This document shows positions 1 through 11,401 of a stretch of DNA of 64,000 nt, piece after piece. This stretch comes from Artocarpus heterophyllus (lineage: Eukaryota; Streptophyta; Magnoliopsida; Rosales; Moraceae), in NCBI GenBank assembly GCA_025403435.1, contig CM046332.1, positions 3,607,596 through 3,671,595 of the forward strand, in the 5' to 3' direction. Positions within the stretch are counted from its first letter, which is position 1, and every line of letters begins with the position of its first letter. The notes below the pieces were generated by a model. The model was not told the DNA's origin, did not search any database, and was given only the letters and a program-made list of their open reading frames with translations. Position numbers and translations under genes: made by a program.

Positions 1-879
1 CAACACTTAATTATTCAATACCTTTTCCTAAATTAGAACCACAAAACACACAAATGTTTTCAAAATTCATAATGATTTCTAAGAAACTAAGACTCTCTTT
101 TTTAAAAAAAAAAATAGATTAACTCTATGTTTACACGGCTTTAAATAAAACCTAAAATGAAAAGGGATCTTATACTAATCTAAGTAAAACGTTAGGTGAA
201 ATTAGGTAAAGACGGCTATGAGAACAGATATGAGAATTATATTCTTTAAGAATGTTCCTAGAAAAGATTGGTGGGGCAAAGGCTCTTTAAAAACCAACAT
301 CCTAGTCAAAACAGCGTTCTTAGAATGACTAGTGTTGGAAGAATCTTTAAAAGTAAGTGGTTATGGGAAAGGGTTTTGAATTAGTATTAATCCCTAGACT
401 GAACTTGCTCAAAGATTACTTTTCACAAAAATCTACAATTTGTTATTAAGTACTATGACAAAACCTAATCGAAAATTTTATGAAGTTTTATTTCTAAGTC
501 TAAAAACCTAAAATTAAACCTAAAACTAACAAAATAGATATATTACAAAGAAAAAGAAATGAAAATAAAATTTTTACGATTTTTTTGAATTTTTTATTTT
601 TTTAATTATGTATAGTAAAGTGAATAATACTTGAAGTGAATAGTAACTATGTAAATAGTAACTTATAGAAAACATATGATAGATTTATGTGAATACTGCT
701 TAACTTTTGCAAAATAGCAAATATTAAAAGAAAACAAATAAAACAAAAAAGAGTTAGCAAAATAGAAAAGAAAAGGAAAAAAAGGAAATATAATATACAA
801 AATATATTGCACTAAAAACAATTTCATCCCTAGACAACGACACTAAAAACTTGACTTAGTCTTAAAATATACAATCAGA

Positions 880-1430
880 TATAACCTCAAATATAAGGTT
901 GTCTCAAGCAATAAATACTCGACAAGGAAAGATTTTATTATTTCCAATATATTTATTATATTAACTGTTTTTATTTAAAAGTTGAAAAATATGAGGATTA
1001 ATATTTACTATTTACAATATATATTCATAATATTTTACACATTTTTATAGCATTTTTTATTTTCAAAATTTCGTTATTATGGAACTTTAATAATAAGTGC
1101 AATTAATTTAAAATAACTTTAACAACAAGAACACTAATAACAACAAATTAAAAGGGTAAAATAGTAATTAAACAGAGATAAGGTTCAAAGGTTCCATTCT
1201 AATAATCAACTTAAACAAATTTTAGTTTTCCAATTATTTATTAATTGGTTTAAAAATACATTATGTCATCCTATGTCGATAATAAATCAAGCATTACTAA
1301 GTATTTACTATGCCAATCCATGTTTATAATGCAACAAAAATTCAACTTAATAAACAAACATAATTTCAACGTTACTTAACAAAAATATTAACCAAAAAAA
1401 TAAGTTAAGTGTTTATCGAGCTATTCTTTG
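880..1430. repeat. Dispersed repeat, inverted copy at 51640-52240
   Basis: Read in reverse complement, this stretch matches 51640-52240 over about 550 bases with moderate divergence. Shared anchors include the tract around aggatgacataatgt, a run of short GTTGTT words, and aacaacaaattaaaagggtaaaa (read from the other strand as ttttaccccttttaatttgttgtt). No coding capacity or clear terminal repeats were seen. It may be a piece of a transposon or LTR family not otherwise identifiable here. Confidence 0.55.
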
Positions 1431-1488
1431 TCTATGCCAACCTAAAAGCATGGGCTAGCTGCCTTCATGTGGAATCTGAACCTCTGTC

Positions 1489-1530
1489 AACGATAGGCCG
1501 GCTAGAACAGGGACACCGGCCTATCGGTTA
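1489..1530. repeat. Two degenerate TCGGC-NN-GCCGA palindromic units (leader of F)
   Basis: The strings gataggccggc and caccggcctatcggt are decayed versions of the palindromic unit found in arrays in the leaders of copia elements B, C and D. The position, upstream of the primer site on the leader side, is equivalent. Confidence 0.5.
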
Positions 1531-2048
1531 GACACTAAAAAGTGTTTTTTGTTCTATTTGTTTTAAACCAAAATATTTGCAGTTTTTAATTTATTTTCAA
1601 CAATTCAAAAATATGAAAAATTTATAAACATTGAAATTACCTTTAACCTACAATTATCTTCATCTTCTAGATCTGTCTTTAACATTTTGATAGAAAATTT
1701 ACAACCAAAACTTATGCCATTTTTGGCTTACAAAATTTCTATAAAATAAAATAACAAAACCTAAACGGTGATGATAAACCGCCATCTAATTACATGAAAA
1801 ACCTAGATATATATTTTAACCTCTAAGGAACTATAACCAGCAAAAATTAATTAATGGAGATAATAACTAAAATAGAAATTTAATTAACACTAATTAATCA
1901 ATAACATTTACCATATTATCTAATGACAACATATAAATATATAAAAACTCTAGAGTGTCAACTCTTTAAAAAATTCAATTCAAGCATATGAGAGATTAAG
2001 ATCACATAATATATATATAGCATGATCACAAACTCCATAAAACCATGA

Positions 2049-2060
2049 TTCTGATACCAA
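2049..2060 (-). other. Primer binding site of copia element F (tRNA-iMet)
   Basis: The reverse complement reads TTGGTATCAGAA, matching the TGGTATCAGA start of the plant initiator tRNA-Met primer site, directly beside the LTR edge at 2062. Confidence 0.6.
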
Positions 2061-2061
2061 T

Positions 2062-4033
2062 TATTGGAAAACAAATACATAGTGAAATTTTAAAATTTTT
2101 TTAATAAAAGCTTTTTCTAAAAAATGACTTAAACATGCTATGTGACATAAATTAATTAATAGATCTTACGTACCTTTCAAAATTGGATTCGCACTACTGA
2201 CAAAAATTATTTGGCAGAATTGTTACGTGAGAATTGTGTTTAGAAGAGATTCAACCAACTAGTCTTTGTTGTTATTCTCTTTTCCATGATCGAAATATGT
2301 GTGGGCACCGCTCGTTCAATTTTTCTCTTAGCAATGTCTCCTTCCAACTATAAGAGAACACCAAAAACTAAGATTTGGAATATTGAACAATAGCCTTATG
2401 GGAGTTTCAAAGTTTCTCTCTCTAGAATATTCTCTCTAAATTTCTTTAGTAATCGAAATAACAATAGAAACAAGTATCCAATTTATAATGGCTGGTAGGG
2501 AGTCAATTCTACTTAAATAGGACTTCCAAATTCAAAATTAGGTCAAAATCTGCATCAAAAGACAAGGAAAACACAATTTATTTATACGCATCGGCCTACC
2601 GGTCATACTAATTTACATAACTAAGGTTACGCTCCACCAACCGATCAAATGAAGGGACCGGCCTGCCAGTCCGCCTAGTTTTAGAAAAGTCTATATCTTA
2701 TTCTACACAAGAGTCTTAGATAAAGTCTCAGTTTTAATTCAAATAACCCAATAGAGAAGTTATCTGACTAAAATAATCATATACATATTATCCCACATCA
2801 AATAAAATATATTAAAATAATTCAAGATGTTTATTTTGAATTAATTCATAAAATTAATTCAACTAATAACTAACCATGAATTATTAAATACAATCAAATA
2901 AATTGAAACTAATATAAGAATTAACATAAGTTACCAATTTGTAAGAAAAATACACCGTACCATTATAAGAAATATTATGAGCTAGCAAAGGGGACCCGAT
3001 GAATATATATAGATCAAGCTCCTATAATTATAAAATGAAATTTCCCCAACACATACATTTTAGTAATTATCAACTCTTAAGCTATTTTACTAAAAGCTTA
3101 GAGCTGCACTCTCAAACTATATATAAATTACAAAATTCTAATAAGTTATCTGTCTATGATATATTATAATGTATAACATCCTCATATGATATTCATAATC
3201 GATTTAACGGTATATATTCCATTTTACCTTCCTGATTATTTTTATCTTTTGTTTCATTATCACACTCTTGAAAAATTTACTATTCATAACCAACATTAAT
3301 AATATACCATTTAGTTATACATATATATCTAAATAGTTGAGTGCTCTAGTTTCAATTATAGAATAATGTATAAAGAGAATATCATTAATTCTATAAAAAA
3401 GCTATGGATTTCATATCTATAAATAACGAGTCTATATCAATCAAGAGTCATGACTCCAACAAACCGATATACGTACCTTTATATAATTTAGGATGTCACC
3501 CTTTGATACATCAAAATATACAAGTTAAGAATGTTGGTCAATTAATTCATTTTAGGATTAAGATATAATACATATGATTGTCTAAAGTGAATTAATTTAT
3601 TTAAACAGAATTATTAATCAAATCAATTTAACTTTATTCCCAATCCAATATATTGTTACCTATGACAATATACCAATGTCTTTACTCATAGAGTCCAACT
3701 CCAATTACTAAGACAAGCTATCTCCCATTAGGGAAGTAAACGACATAACAATCTTATCATAAATTAAGCGTCTAATGTTATTCCCTTGACTACGAGCCTT
3801 ATCATTTAGATTATTGCCTTTAAATTCACATCTTTCACATAATTTGTCCATCATATGCATGATTTTAAAGGTTTCGATTGACAGTCTCAAATGTAGTTTG
3901 ATTAACATATATTCAAAATAAATGAACATAAAGAGGACCTATTTGATATATGAAATAAGTAATAAACTCTTTATTGATTAAATGTCTCTAAAAACTATTA
4001 TATCATTTAATCCGTAAGGTACCTGGTCTAACA
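2062..4033 (-). repeat. 5' LTR of old copia element F
   Basis: About 1.97 kb, homologous along its length to the LTRs of element B (39616-41542 and 46783-48784). It starts tattggaaaa and ends ggtctaaca on the plus strand, matching the B termini tgttggaaaa and cgtctaaca. It contains two degenerate palindromic units at 2589-2673 and the conserved tract gctagcaaaggggac near 2983. It is more diverged from B than B's own LTRs are from each other, so it is an older copy. The bases after it (tcatc, 4034-4038) would be one side of a target duplication that cannot be checked because the other end is outside the window. Confidence 0.75.
2589..2673. repeat. Palindromic units in LTR F
   Basis: The strings gcatcggcctaccggtc and gaccggcctgccagtc are two recognisable but decayed TCGGC-NN-GCCGA units, at the place where the other LTRs of this family carry two to four units. 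Confidence 0.55.
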
Positions 4034-4088
4034 TCATCAATATAACCAAAATCTGTTTCTTGTCATGTTCAATTTGTTGAGTTGATCT

Positions 4089-4636
4089 TTGCTTTTACTT
4101 CTCTATAAAACATACTTCCTTGACCACAATCTAACACCATTCTCTTCTAGCTTCCACACACACCTCCATTTTTTCTCTATCCTTGAGTCATCTTCTATAG
4201 TCATGCCATTCTCCGTATTGTCCATGGCCCGCTTGCCCTCAAGAAGTCCTTTATCTATTGCCACCACATCCCTTGACTCTCCAACTTCACCTCCTCCTAT
4301 CACTGAATCTACATCCACAATTCTAGACCCACCTATTACCATTCCTACTTCCCCTACTCCTATTACTGAATCTACATCCACAAATCTAGATCCACTTGTC
4401 ACCATTCCTACTTCACCCACCCCACCACCTTATAAATGGACCCTTAGCACCCAACCCATGTCCACTAGAGCCAAACGCAATATCTCTAAACTAATCAAAA
4501 ACTCAACCTTTTCATTACTCTCCTACCCAAAGATAAGCCTAACCCTACAAGTCACACCCAAGCCCTTCAAGATCCCAAATGGCATCAAACTATGTTATAG
4601 GTATTTGTTGTTCTTGTTTGCAGTGGTACATGTAAC
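4089..4636 (+). pseudogene. Copia relic G, linker before reverse transcriptase (5' part)
   Basis: An open frame from 4089 to 4640 encodes a Ser/Thr/Pro-rich linker ending in STQPMSTRAKRNISK, the typical Ale/Retrofit-type copia stretch just before RT (family pattern HPMxTRSKxxIxKP). A base or so later the frame shifts to one reading ALQDPKWHQTM, the family's ALKDPxWxxAM motif. The coding then stops at the TTAGT duplication where copia element A inserted, and resumes at about 37300. So this is the middle of an old plus-strand copia polyprotein, not a host gene despite its length. The region 4034-4088 is probably more of the same linker but is too decayed to read. Confidence 0.7.
4296..4421 (+). 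repeat. 63-bp tandem duplication in the linker of relic G
   Basis: Two adjacent copies of 63 bases (4296-4358 and 4359-4421) with a few differences, each encoding a Pro-Ile-Thr-Glu-Ser-Thr-rich segment in frame. Confidence 0.85.
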
Positions 4637-4641
4637 TTAGT
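4637..4641. repeat. Target-site duplication TTAGT (left) of copia A
   Basis: TTAGT directly precedes the LTR start TGTTGG at 4642; the same five bases follow the other LTR end at 37295-37299. Confidence 0.9.
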
Positions 4642-5193
4642 TGTTGGAATTAAAATATGAAATGCAGCGGAAGGAACAGATCATTGACAAACAAAAATTT
4701 TCTGAAAACTTTGTTCATCGGGAATAGATATATAATTTTAATTAATAATAGAAAGCTTTGGAAATTTTACTAACCTTTTGAAGACTATCAGAGTATCTTA
4801 GCTTTCCTCTTTGACACCATGATCTTCCAATCCAGGCCTCCACACTAATGGAAAGACGAGTGGGCGTCAAACTGCAAGAATGAATTTTCCTCACACTTTT
4901 TTGAATCTGCTATGTACTCAACACATGAGATAACAGACCTTTTTTTCAAAGAAGAACTCTCAGTTTTTCTCTCTAAGTATTTTTCAAAAGTTACGCGAAT
5001 GAAAAAACTCTTGAGATAACTGTTATCTCTCTCTTTTTATATTTGAGCCATTAGTTACTTTTCAATTGAGTTTCAAGTTGAAATAACCACCATGTCACAT
5101 GTATAGAAAAAGTATATATTTTGCATGATTGTAACCTTTTTACTTTCCCCTTCCTTTTTTTTTCTTTCTTTCCCGAATCACTACAAGTGATTC

Positions 5194-5233
<40 letters not shown>

Positions 5234-6690
5234 AAAACGTGAAACGTAAAGTTTCACGTTTCCTTTTTTTTTTTTAGCGAATCACTTGCTGATTCGTTTT
5301 TATATATATATATAAAGTAAAAACAAAGTAAACGTTTACTTTATGTAAACGAAAAAAAAGGAAAAAGTAATATATATATATATATTAATATATTATAAAA
5401 TCTTATATAAAAGGAATTGGTTCAAAACCATATATATATATATATATATATCTAAATCTAAAATAAAAAATAAATCACATTTATTTAAGAATAGATTTTA
5501 AAAATTAATTAATTAATTAATTAACTAATGTTCAGTTAAATGTGACAACATTTATCACATTACATTATGTGTCACAAAGAACATTTTTCTGTGTCACATT
5601 AATAATTCAAGTGTGAAATAAATAATTCAGAATTCAATAATTCTAAACTAAATATGTATAATTCATTCTATGCATATATCCAATACAGTGTTACAGATGT
5701 GGTATTAGAGACCTATGGACCTATAACCTAAGTTTCAATAAATTTAACAATTAATTAAACTCTTTAATTAATGTGCCAAATTTATTAGTTTCAGTGTTAT
5801 TCCACTAAAAACCTAAAAATAAACTCTTGAGATTATAGTAAAATTACTCAAAAAAAATTAGCAAGTAGTCCATTGATATAATCATTACATATAAGTCAGT
5901 CCTCCATAAATAGTTCATAATAAGAGCTAGGTTCAATTTCCGTTCACCTCTCTTATTACATCTTTATCCTTGAGTTTCAATAATTCTCTAATGAACAGTT
6001 AATTCATAATCTTATTATGAACGAGCGCTCTACTGTTCAAACCTCGAATTATCACTCAAGAGAACTATTTTTCTAACTTTCATAGGGAAGGAATGGATTC
6101 CTTATCTGTATAATATTATTCCTAGTCATTTATTACGTTATGTTTCCAAGATGCTAAGTTATGATCTGTGCTTAGACAAATCTTACCATACAAGTCAAAA
6201 AACATAATATCATAAATAAGAGTATAATAAATACTCAAGATTAAGACTGTCAAATATATGATCATCATAGTGATAAATTTGAATACTTTATTTGTAACAG
6301 ATGATTATTAGAGATTCATAATTTATCTGGTTCAGTCCTATATAATCTCATTATATAAAAGACCTCCAATGCAATGTCTCTACATTAATAGCCTGGATAA
6401 TGACTATTTTATTTTAAATGAGATTGGACCGTACTTGTAATATTTAATTAAACATCTTAAAATTTAATTAATTATTAATTAGTATTTAGATTATTATCTA
6501 TAAATTTTATCCCAAAACATACAACACTTATATGCTAAATTTATAGTCACATAAATAATCATGGAATTTTCTCGATGTTTATAAATGTATTCATAACACA
6601 TATAAGCAACCAAAATAATTATAAATATCACTTTATTTATTTATTAACAATATATACAATGTCACAGCTTTTAGGGCACCAAACCCAACA
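4642..6690 (-). repeat. 3' LTR of copia A
   Basis: 2049 bp, TGTTGG...CCCAACA on the plus strand. Contains (TA)n runs at 5196-5229, 5301-5314, 5370-5383 and 5431-5453 and a cluster of hairpins listed separately. Its partner LTR is the split copy 23023-23492 plus 35793-37294, which is about 80 bp shorter because a hairpin block is absent. Confidence 0.9.
5175..5342. repeat. Hairpin cluster in the copia A LTR
   Basis: Four inverted repeats in 168 bases: GAATCACT/AGTGATTC at 5175-5193 (loop 3), AAACGTGAAAC/GTTTCACGTTT at 5235-5261 (loop 5), CGAATCA/TGATTCG at 5278-5296 (loop 5), and the perfect 18-base palindrome AAAGTAAACGTTTACTTT at 5325-5342. The second and third are missing from the partner LTR near 35920, where only the first and a decayed fourth remain. 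Confidence 0.85.
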
Positions 6691-6705
6691 ATCTCTCACT
6701 TGCCC
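6691..6705 (-). other. Polypurine tract of copia A
   Basis: The reverse complement reads GGGCAAGTGAGAGAT directly before the 3' LTR start TGTTGGG, the usual place and form of a copia polypurine tract. Confidence 0.85.
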
Positions 6706-7396
6706 TAAAGCAGGTGAGACGTGTCTCTAAGACCTAAGCCTTCCAAGTGTGCCTTGAAGCTCTTTGTAGGTAACGTCTTGGTGAAAGGGTCAGCAAGGTT
6801 GTTTTTCGATGCTATCTTCACAACTTTCACATCACCTTGATGCACTATCTCTTTGATCAAATGATATTTTCTTGCTATATGCTTTCCTCTTTTGTGCCTT
6901 TGAGGTTCTCTTGAATTTGCCACTGCACCACTATTATCACAATACAGTGTGAGTGGTTTATCCATGCCTGGAACTACTTTCAAATCATTTAAGAACTTAT
7001 AGAGCCAAACAGCTTCTTTAGCTGATCACAAGCAGCCACATATTCAGCTTCCATAGTTGAATCAACAATACAAGATTGTTTGATGCTTCTCCAAACTATG
7101 GCTCCACCACCAAAAGTAAACACTGATCCAAACGTTGATTTACGAGTGTCTTTGTTTGATTGAAAATCAGAATCAGTGTATCCAATGGGAATCAAATTCT
7201 CACCAGAATATACCAGCATATAGTTTCTCATTCTCTTAAGATACTTGAGAATATGTTTAACCGCTACCCAATGATCTAATCCTGGGTTGGATTGATACCA
7301 ACTGACTATACCCATCGCATAGCAAATGTCAGGTCTTATACACAACATGACATACATTAGACTTCCTACTGTAGATGCATAGGGTACCCGTCTCAT
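6705..7396 (-). pseudogene. Copia A RNase H region and end of RT (broken)
   Basis: Frame 7396-6989 reads the end of RT (RRVPYASTVGSLMYVMLC, PDICYAMGIVSWYQSNPG, LKYLKRMRNYMLVY) into the RNase H start IVDSTMEAEYVAACD, with acidic residues of the RNase H centre visible. Frame 6983-6705 continues with LYCDNSGAVANSREP, HIARKYHLIKEIVHQGDV and LADPFTKTL, the end of copia RNase H, and stops right at the polypurine tract. A frameshift near 6990 separates the two. The RT upstream (7484-8460) belongs to the same polyprotein; about 90 bases between them are out of frame. Confidence 0.85.
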
Positions 7397-7483
7397 GTTT
7401 TCTTACTCTTGAGGTGTCTTAGGACACTGCTCTTTTGAAAGATAAACTCCATGACGTGTAGGTAAATTACCTTTCTTGGAGTT

Positions 7484-8460
7484 TTATATCGAAAATCTAA
7501 TAAGCAATTTATCGAAATACGATGCCTGAGACAACGCCAACAGTTTGTTCTTACCATCTCTTATGAGTTGGATTCCAAGAACATAACTTGCCTCTCCCAA
7601 ATCTTTCATTTGGAATTGGTTGGCGAGCCATTTCTTTACATTAGATAATATGCCTACATCATTCCCAATGAGTAGGATATCATCTACATAAAGAACTAAG
7701 AAGACCACCTTCTTATCTTTGATGTACTTGTATACACAAGGTTCATCAATGTTTTGATCGAAACCATAAGATTTGATTGCCTCATCAAATCTCAATTTCC
7801 AAGATCTTGAAGCTTATTTGAGTCCATAGATGGACTTCTGCAACTTGCAAACTTTTTGCTCTTGACCTTTGACTACAAACCCTTCTGGTTGCACCAGATA
7901 GATGCTTTCCTCAAGATAGCCATTCAAAAAGGCAGTCTTGACATCCATTTGCCATATCTTATAATCACGACAAGCAGCAATGGATAAAAGAATCTGAATG
8001 GATTTAAGCATAGCTACAGGCGAGAAAGTTTCTTCATAGGTAACTCCCTCCTTTTGGGTATAACCCTTTACCACAAGCCTAGCTTTGAAAGTCTCAACTT
8101 TCCCATCCACTCCTCTTTTCTTCTTGTAAATCCATTTGCACCCTATGGGTTTTATCCCTTTTGGTAGATCTATAAGTTCCTAGACTAAATTGGACAACAT
8201 GGACTCCATTTCAAGGTTCATAGCCTCTAGCCATTTCTCCTTCTCAGAATCTTCCATTGCATCACGATATGTCAATGGATCATCCTCACCATTATCAGAG
8301 ATAGCAACATGTGCTTCTCCAATTTCCCTGTAGCGAGGAGGTAGTCTCACAATCCTCCCACTACGTCGAGGTGGTATGACATTCTGATTGGGAGGTGTGG
8401 TCTCCTCATTTTGTCCTTCGACAATGGTTGTCGGTTGCGGTCTGATCTGATCTGATCAGA
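7484..8460 (-). pseudogene. Copia A reverse transcriptase (broken)
   Basis: The polyprotein enters from gypsy element 1's left edge with PPRRSGRIVRLPPRY, the typical linker before copia RT. RT itself shows CKWIYKKKRG, TFKARLVVKGYTQKEG, TFSPVAMLKSIQ, QMDVKTAFLNGYLEE, LQKSIYGLK and the catalytic LYVDDILLIGND, with YVDD encoded at 7679-7690. An in-frame TAG near 8180 (LV*EL), a stop near 7812 after YGLK (CAA to TAA), and a frameshift near 7484 disable it. RT makes DNA from the element's RNA in cytoplasmic particles. The catalytic motif is intact here, unlike in copia B, where this part is deleted. Confidence 0.9.
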
Positions 8461-8465
8461 AAGTA
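8461..8465. repeat. Target-site duplication AAGTA (left) of gypsy 1
   Basis: AAGTA precedes the LTR start TGTAACGCC at 8466 and is repeated at 19171-19175 after the LTR end. Confidence 0.92.
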
Positions 8466-8839
8466 TGTAACGCCCCTTAATTCAGACGTCACAGATATCG
8501 TTTCATTCATACATTCATACTTAATAAACCTTAAACATAAACATAATTACATAGCTTATACGATGTTTTCTAATATAAACGTAGTTAAACATACATAACC
8601 AGGATCCATACATACATCTAATTTTTTTTTAATTTTTTTTAAACTTATCATTGTTTAAAATAACATTGTTTAACTTATTCCATATCATAATTTATTCAAT
8701 TATACTTTTAAATTAATCAAGAACTTGTTTAATAATATAGGTATATCAAGTTGTAAAATCATGACTTATAAAACATCACATCATATCTCATGAATCAACA
8801 CATTTTATTTTATTTTTTTAAAAGTCATTAACTCCACAG

Positions 8840-8950
8840 TTCGGCAGGTCGAACTTGGAATTTCGGCAGGCCGAAACTTCTCAACCGGTAAGCCGGCAGA
8901 GGCTTTGCAAGACAACTTAAAAATTCATCATTGCTTAGCAGGCCGACCGA
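8840..8950. repeat. Palindromic array 1 in gypsy 1 3' LTR
   Basis: About four units, mostly in the form TCGGCAGGCCGA (ttcggcaggtcgaa, ttcggcaggccgaa, accggtaagccggc, agcaggccgacc), GC-rich against an AT-rich background. The same array in the 5' LTR (16602-16750) is 38 bp longer. Confidence 0.85.
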
Positions 8951-10988
8951 GCCACAAACCTTGAGAAAACTTATTTTTACAAAACATAATCAACCTTTCA
9001 TAAAAATGCGGAAAATCATAACACTTAAGATAATGAAATAAAATATGAAATATAGTTCAAAAATTCTTGAAATGTTTATCATAAAAATAGTGTTCAAAAA
9101 TATGAAACTTTATTAAAAACATAAAAACGTTTTTCTTGGCATGCTTCCGGTTACAATTCATCGTGCTTTGTGCTTACACGCCTTCCCATGCCTTTCGCAT
9201 AGTCCATGATTTTCTTACCTTTATCTGCAACATGACATAAAACATGATTAAGCTAATGCTTAGTAAGTACATATAATTCTCACAATTTAAAACATTTCAT
9301 AAACATCACCATCATCATTGTCATCATATCATAAAAGTGCCTTAAGCACAATTTCATAGAAACATATCTTCATTACATTGACCATTTTAAAACTCATTCC
9401 ATTTTTTTATCTTAAGGGCCCAAGTGTTGCACCATAAACATCATCATAGGCGCACCGTCATGAGAGAAAAATGGTAGCTAATCCCAAACCAAACATGACA
9501 TCATAAAACATCATTACATTACATTGGTGTGCAACACTTATTACGTGATACATATATATATGTACATAATTTTCATACTTTGAAACATGTCATAATCATC
9601 ATGCATAATTTTTAAATCATGAAAATCTTTCATAGAAATCCTTAAGGAAAATATCCATAAAAATCATCATGAATATCGTTATGAACATAACATCAAACCT
9701 TGTAAAAACATGTGTCATGTTGCAGGTGAGAATGTACTTACTTTAAAGCTAGCTTACTTAACCTTAACGTGATTTGATGACGACGCCGTGGTCTCGTAGT
9801 GCTCGTTTCTTGAGTGTTCATGCAATTTATCCATTTAAAGATGCAATAACATTAATACATATCATGAAATATCCATTCACATAACATTCATTCATATAAT
9901 ATCCATGTATACATCCATCACATATTACAAACATATCTCATAATCATCATCGCGAAAACATAATTTTATCATCTTATAAACATGTTATCATAATTTTTCT
10001 CAAATCATAAAATTACCTTAAGCATGTAAAACAAAAAAACCATACATTATAATCATGAAAATCTTTTTTTTTTTTAAATGTTTTCTAATAATTTAAAACA
10101 CATATACTTTAATTTAATAATTCATACAAACATCTTATTTTCATGCATAAAATTATTTCATAAAATACATTCATCATACATACATATGCATATTCTTGAC
10201 AACTTTCATGAAAAACATCATATTTACTCCTTAAATATCAATACATTTTTCAAACATCAAGATTAAACAATAATATTTACTGTGAGGGGTAGAAGATAGA
10301 AAATCCATATTTCATCATAAAAACGTTGAAACAATTGAAACTTAGGAAAACATTTCATAACGCATACATGCATATCATATTGAAATCCAAAACAAATACA
10401 ATACCTAAAGAAGAATATTGTAGACGAATTGCGAAGGAGAATTCTTTTTCAAAAACACTGGAAAACTAAATTCTTACCTTGAAATTTCTTCTCAAAATCC
10501 TTGAATTTTAACCAACAAAATATGACTTTTCTTTAAATTTTCTTGCAGAAAATTTTTGAGAGAGAAGGAAGTGAAATGCATGGAGAAGAGAAGAGGAAGA
10601 GAGAATGAAAGAACGTCTCAAAACTGAGAGAGAAAATATCTGAGAAAAGAGCGTTAAATTATTATTTTTTTTAACGTAATGTGCATAAAGAAGAGTCATC
10701 ACTCTTCATTAAGTCAGAAATTTCTGACTGTTTAGAGAGGCAAGAGGCGTGGAGGAGGGAGAGAAAAGAGGAAGCCAAACAATCACTCACAACTTGCCAT
10801 GTTTTTCCCACTTAAAATTGGAAACCATTTAAATTGACACAAATCAATGCAAGTCAAACCCTTTAATTTCCTTAACTGACAAAATCATTCCTTTATTATG
10901 CCAATTAATCACAATTAAATCACCCTTTTAACGTAATTATCTCAGCCATAAATTTGGAGAGATTTCTACTGACTGCTCGTCAGCCATG

Positions 10989-11118
10989 TTCGGCCTGTCG
11001 ATTTTGCCCTTCGGCCCGCCGGTTCCACCACGTTTGGCCTGCCGATGGGTTTCTTCGGCCTGCCGATCTCGGGCAGTCATTTCGGCCTGTCGATCTTAAA
11101 AGTTCGGCCTGTCGAACT
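10989..11118. repeat. Palindromic array 2 in gypsy 1 3' LTR
   Basis: Six units in the form TTCGGCCTGCCGATC or close variants at about 20-30 base spacing. The centre is CT where array 1 has AG, so the two arrays face each other as inverted arrays. Confidence 0.88.
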
Positions 11119-11365
11119 GTCCATAAATGCCATACATTAAAACATTCAATTCATCATGCATCATAATTAATCATACATTTAAAATTTCACATGAACACTA
11201 GAGCACGACGATTCCATGCGATCGTCACCTGTCATAAAACTTGACATAAAAAGTTAGTAACATTCACATCATATATCATATCATATAACGTAATTTATTA
11301 ATAAAATTCCTTAACAACGTTACTAACTTAACGTGGTCCGTTACAGAAAATAGACGGGTGTTACA

Positions 11366-11379
11366 ATTCTCCCCACCTT
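11366..11379 (-). other. Polypurine tract of gypsy 1
   Basis: The reverse complement AAGGTGGGGAGAAT lies directly before the 3' LTR and matches the form of gypsy polypurine tracts. Confidence 0.85.
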
Positions 11380-11401
11380 ATAAAAGTTTCGTCTTCAAAA
11401 C

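Larger units (their letters stand above)
1..2061 (-). mobile_element. Leader/internal fragment of old Ty1/copia element F
   Basis: From about 1540 to 2061 this stretch aligns by eye with the leader of copia element B at 46320-46782: shared strings around the phrase aacctctaaggaac, the ATG-free AT-rich tract, and the block next to the primer site. It is therefore the 5' leader of a minus-strand element whose 5' LTR follows at 2062. From 1 to about 880 I see only AT-rich DNA without a recognisable gene; 880-1430 is a dispersed repeat listed separately. No gag coding is visible here, so the body of F either lies left of the window or is lost. Confidence 0.6.
8466..11365 (-). repeat. 3' LTR of gypsy 1
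   Basis: 2900 bp, TGTAACGCC to GTGTTACA on the plus strand. Carries two arrays of TCGGC-NN-GCCGA units, 8840-8950 and 10989-11118, in opposite orientation. The small open frames inside (for example 10078-10266, 10954-11166) recur in both LTRs and are not genes. Confidence 0.95.

Noticed and set aside
4103..4420. 105-codon open frame on the minus strand
   Set aside because: It is the antisense of the 63-base duplicated copia linker; its repeats mirror the plus-strand coding.
4089..4640. 183-codon open frame as a host gene
   Set aside because: Its end matches the pre-RT linker of copia elements and the RT continues at 37300.
5196..5257. Minus-strand ORF with an Ile-Tyr run
   Set aside because: Translation of a (TA)n microsatellite in the LTR.
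10078..10266. 62-codon ORF repeated at 17881-18069
   Set aside because: The two copies are simply the same place in both LTRs of gypsy element 1; composition is AT-rich and no family is matched.
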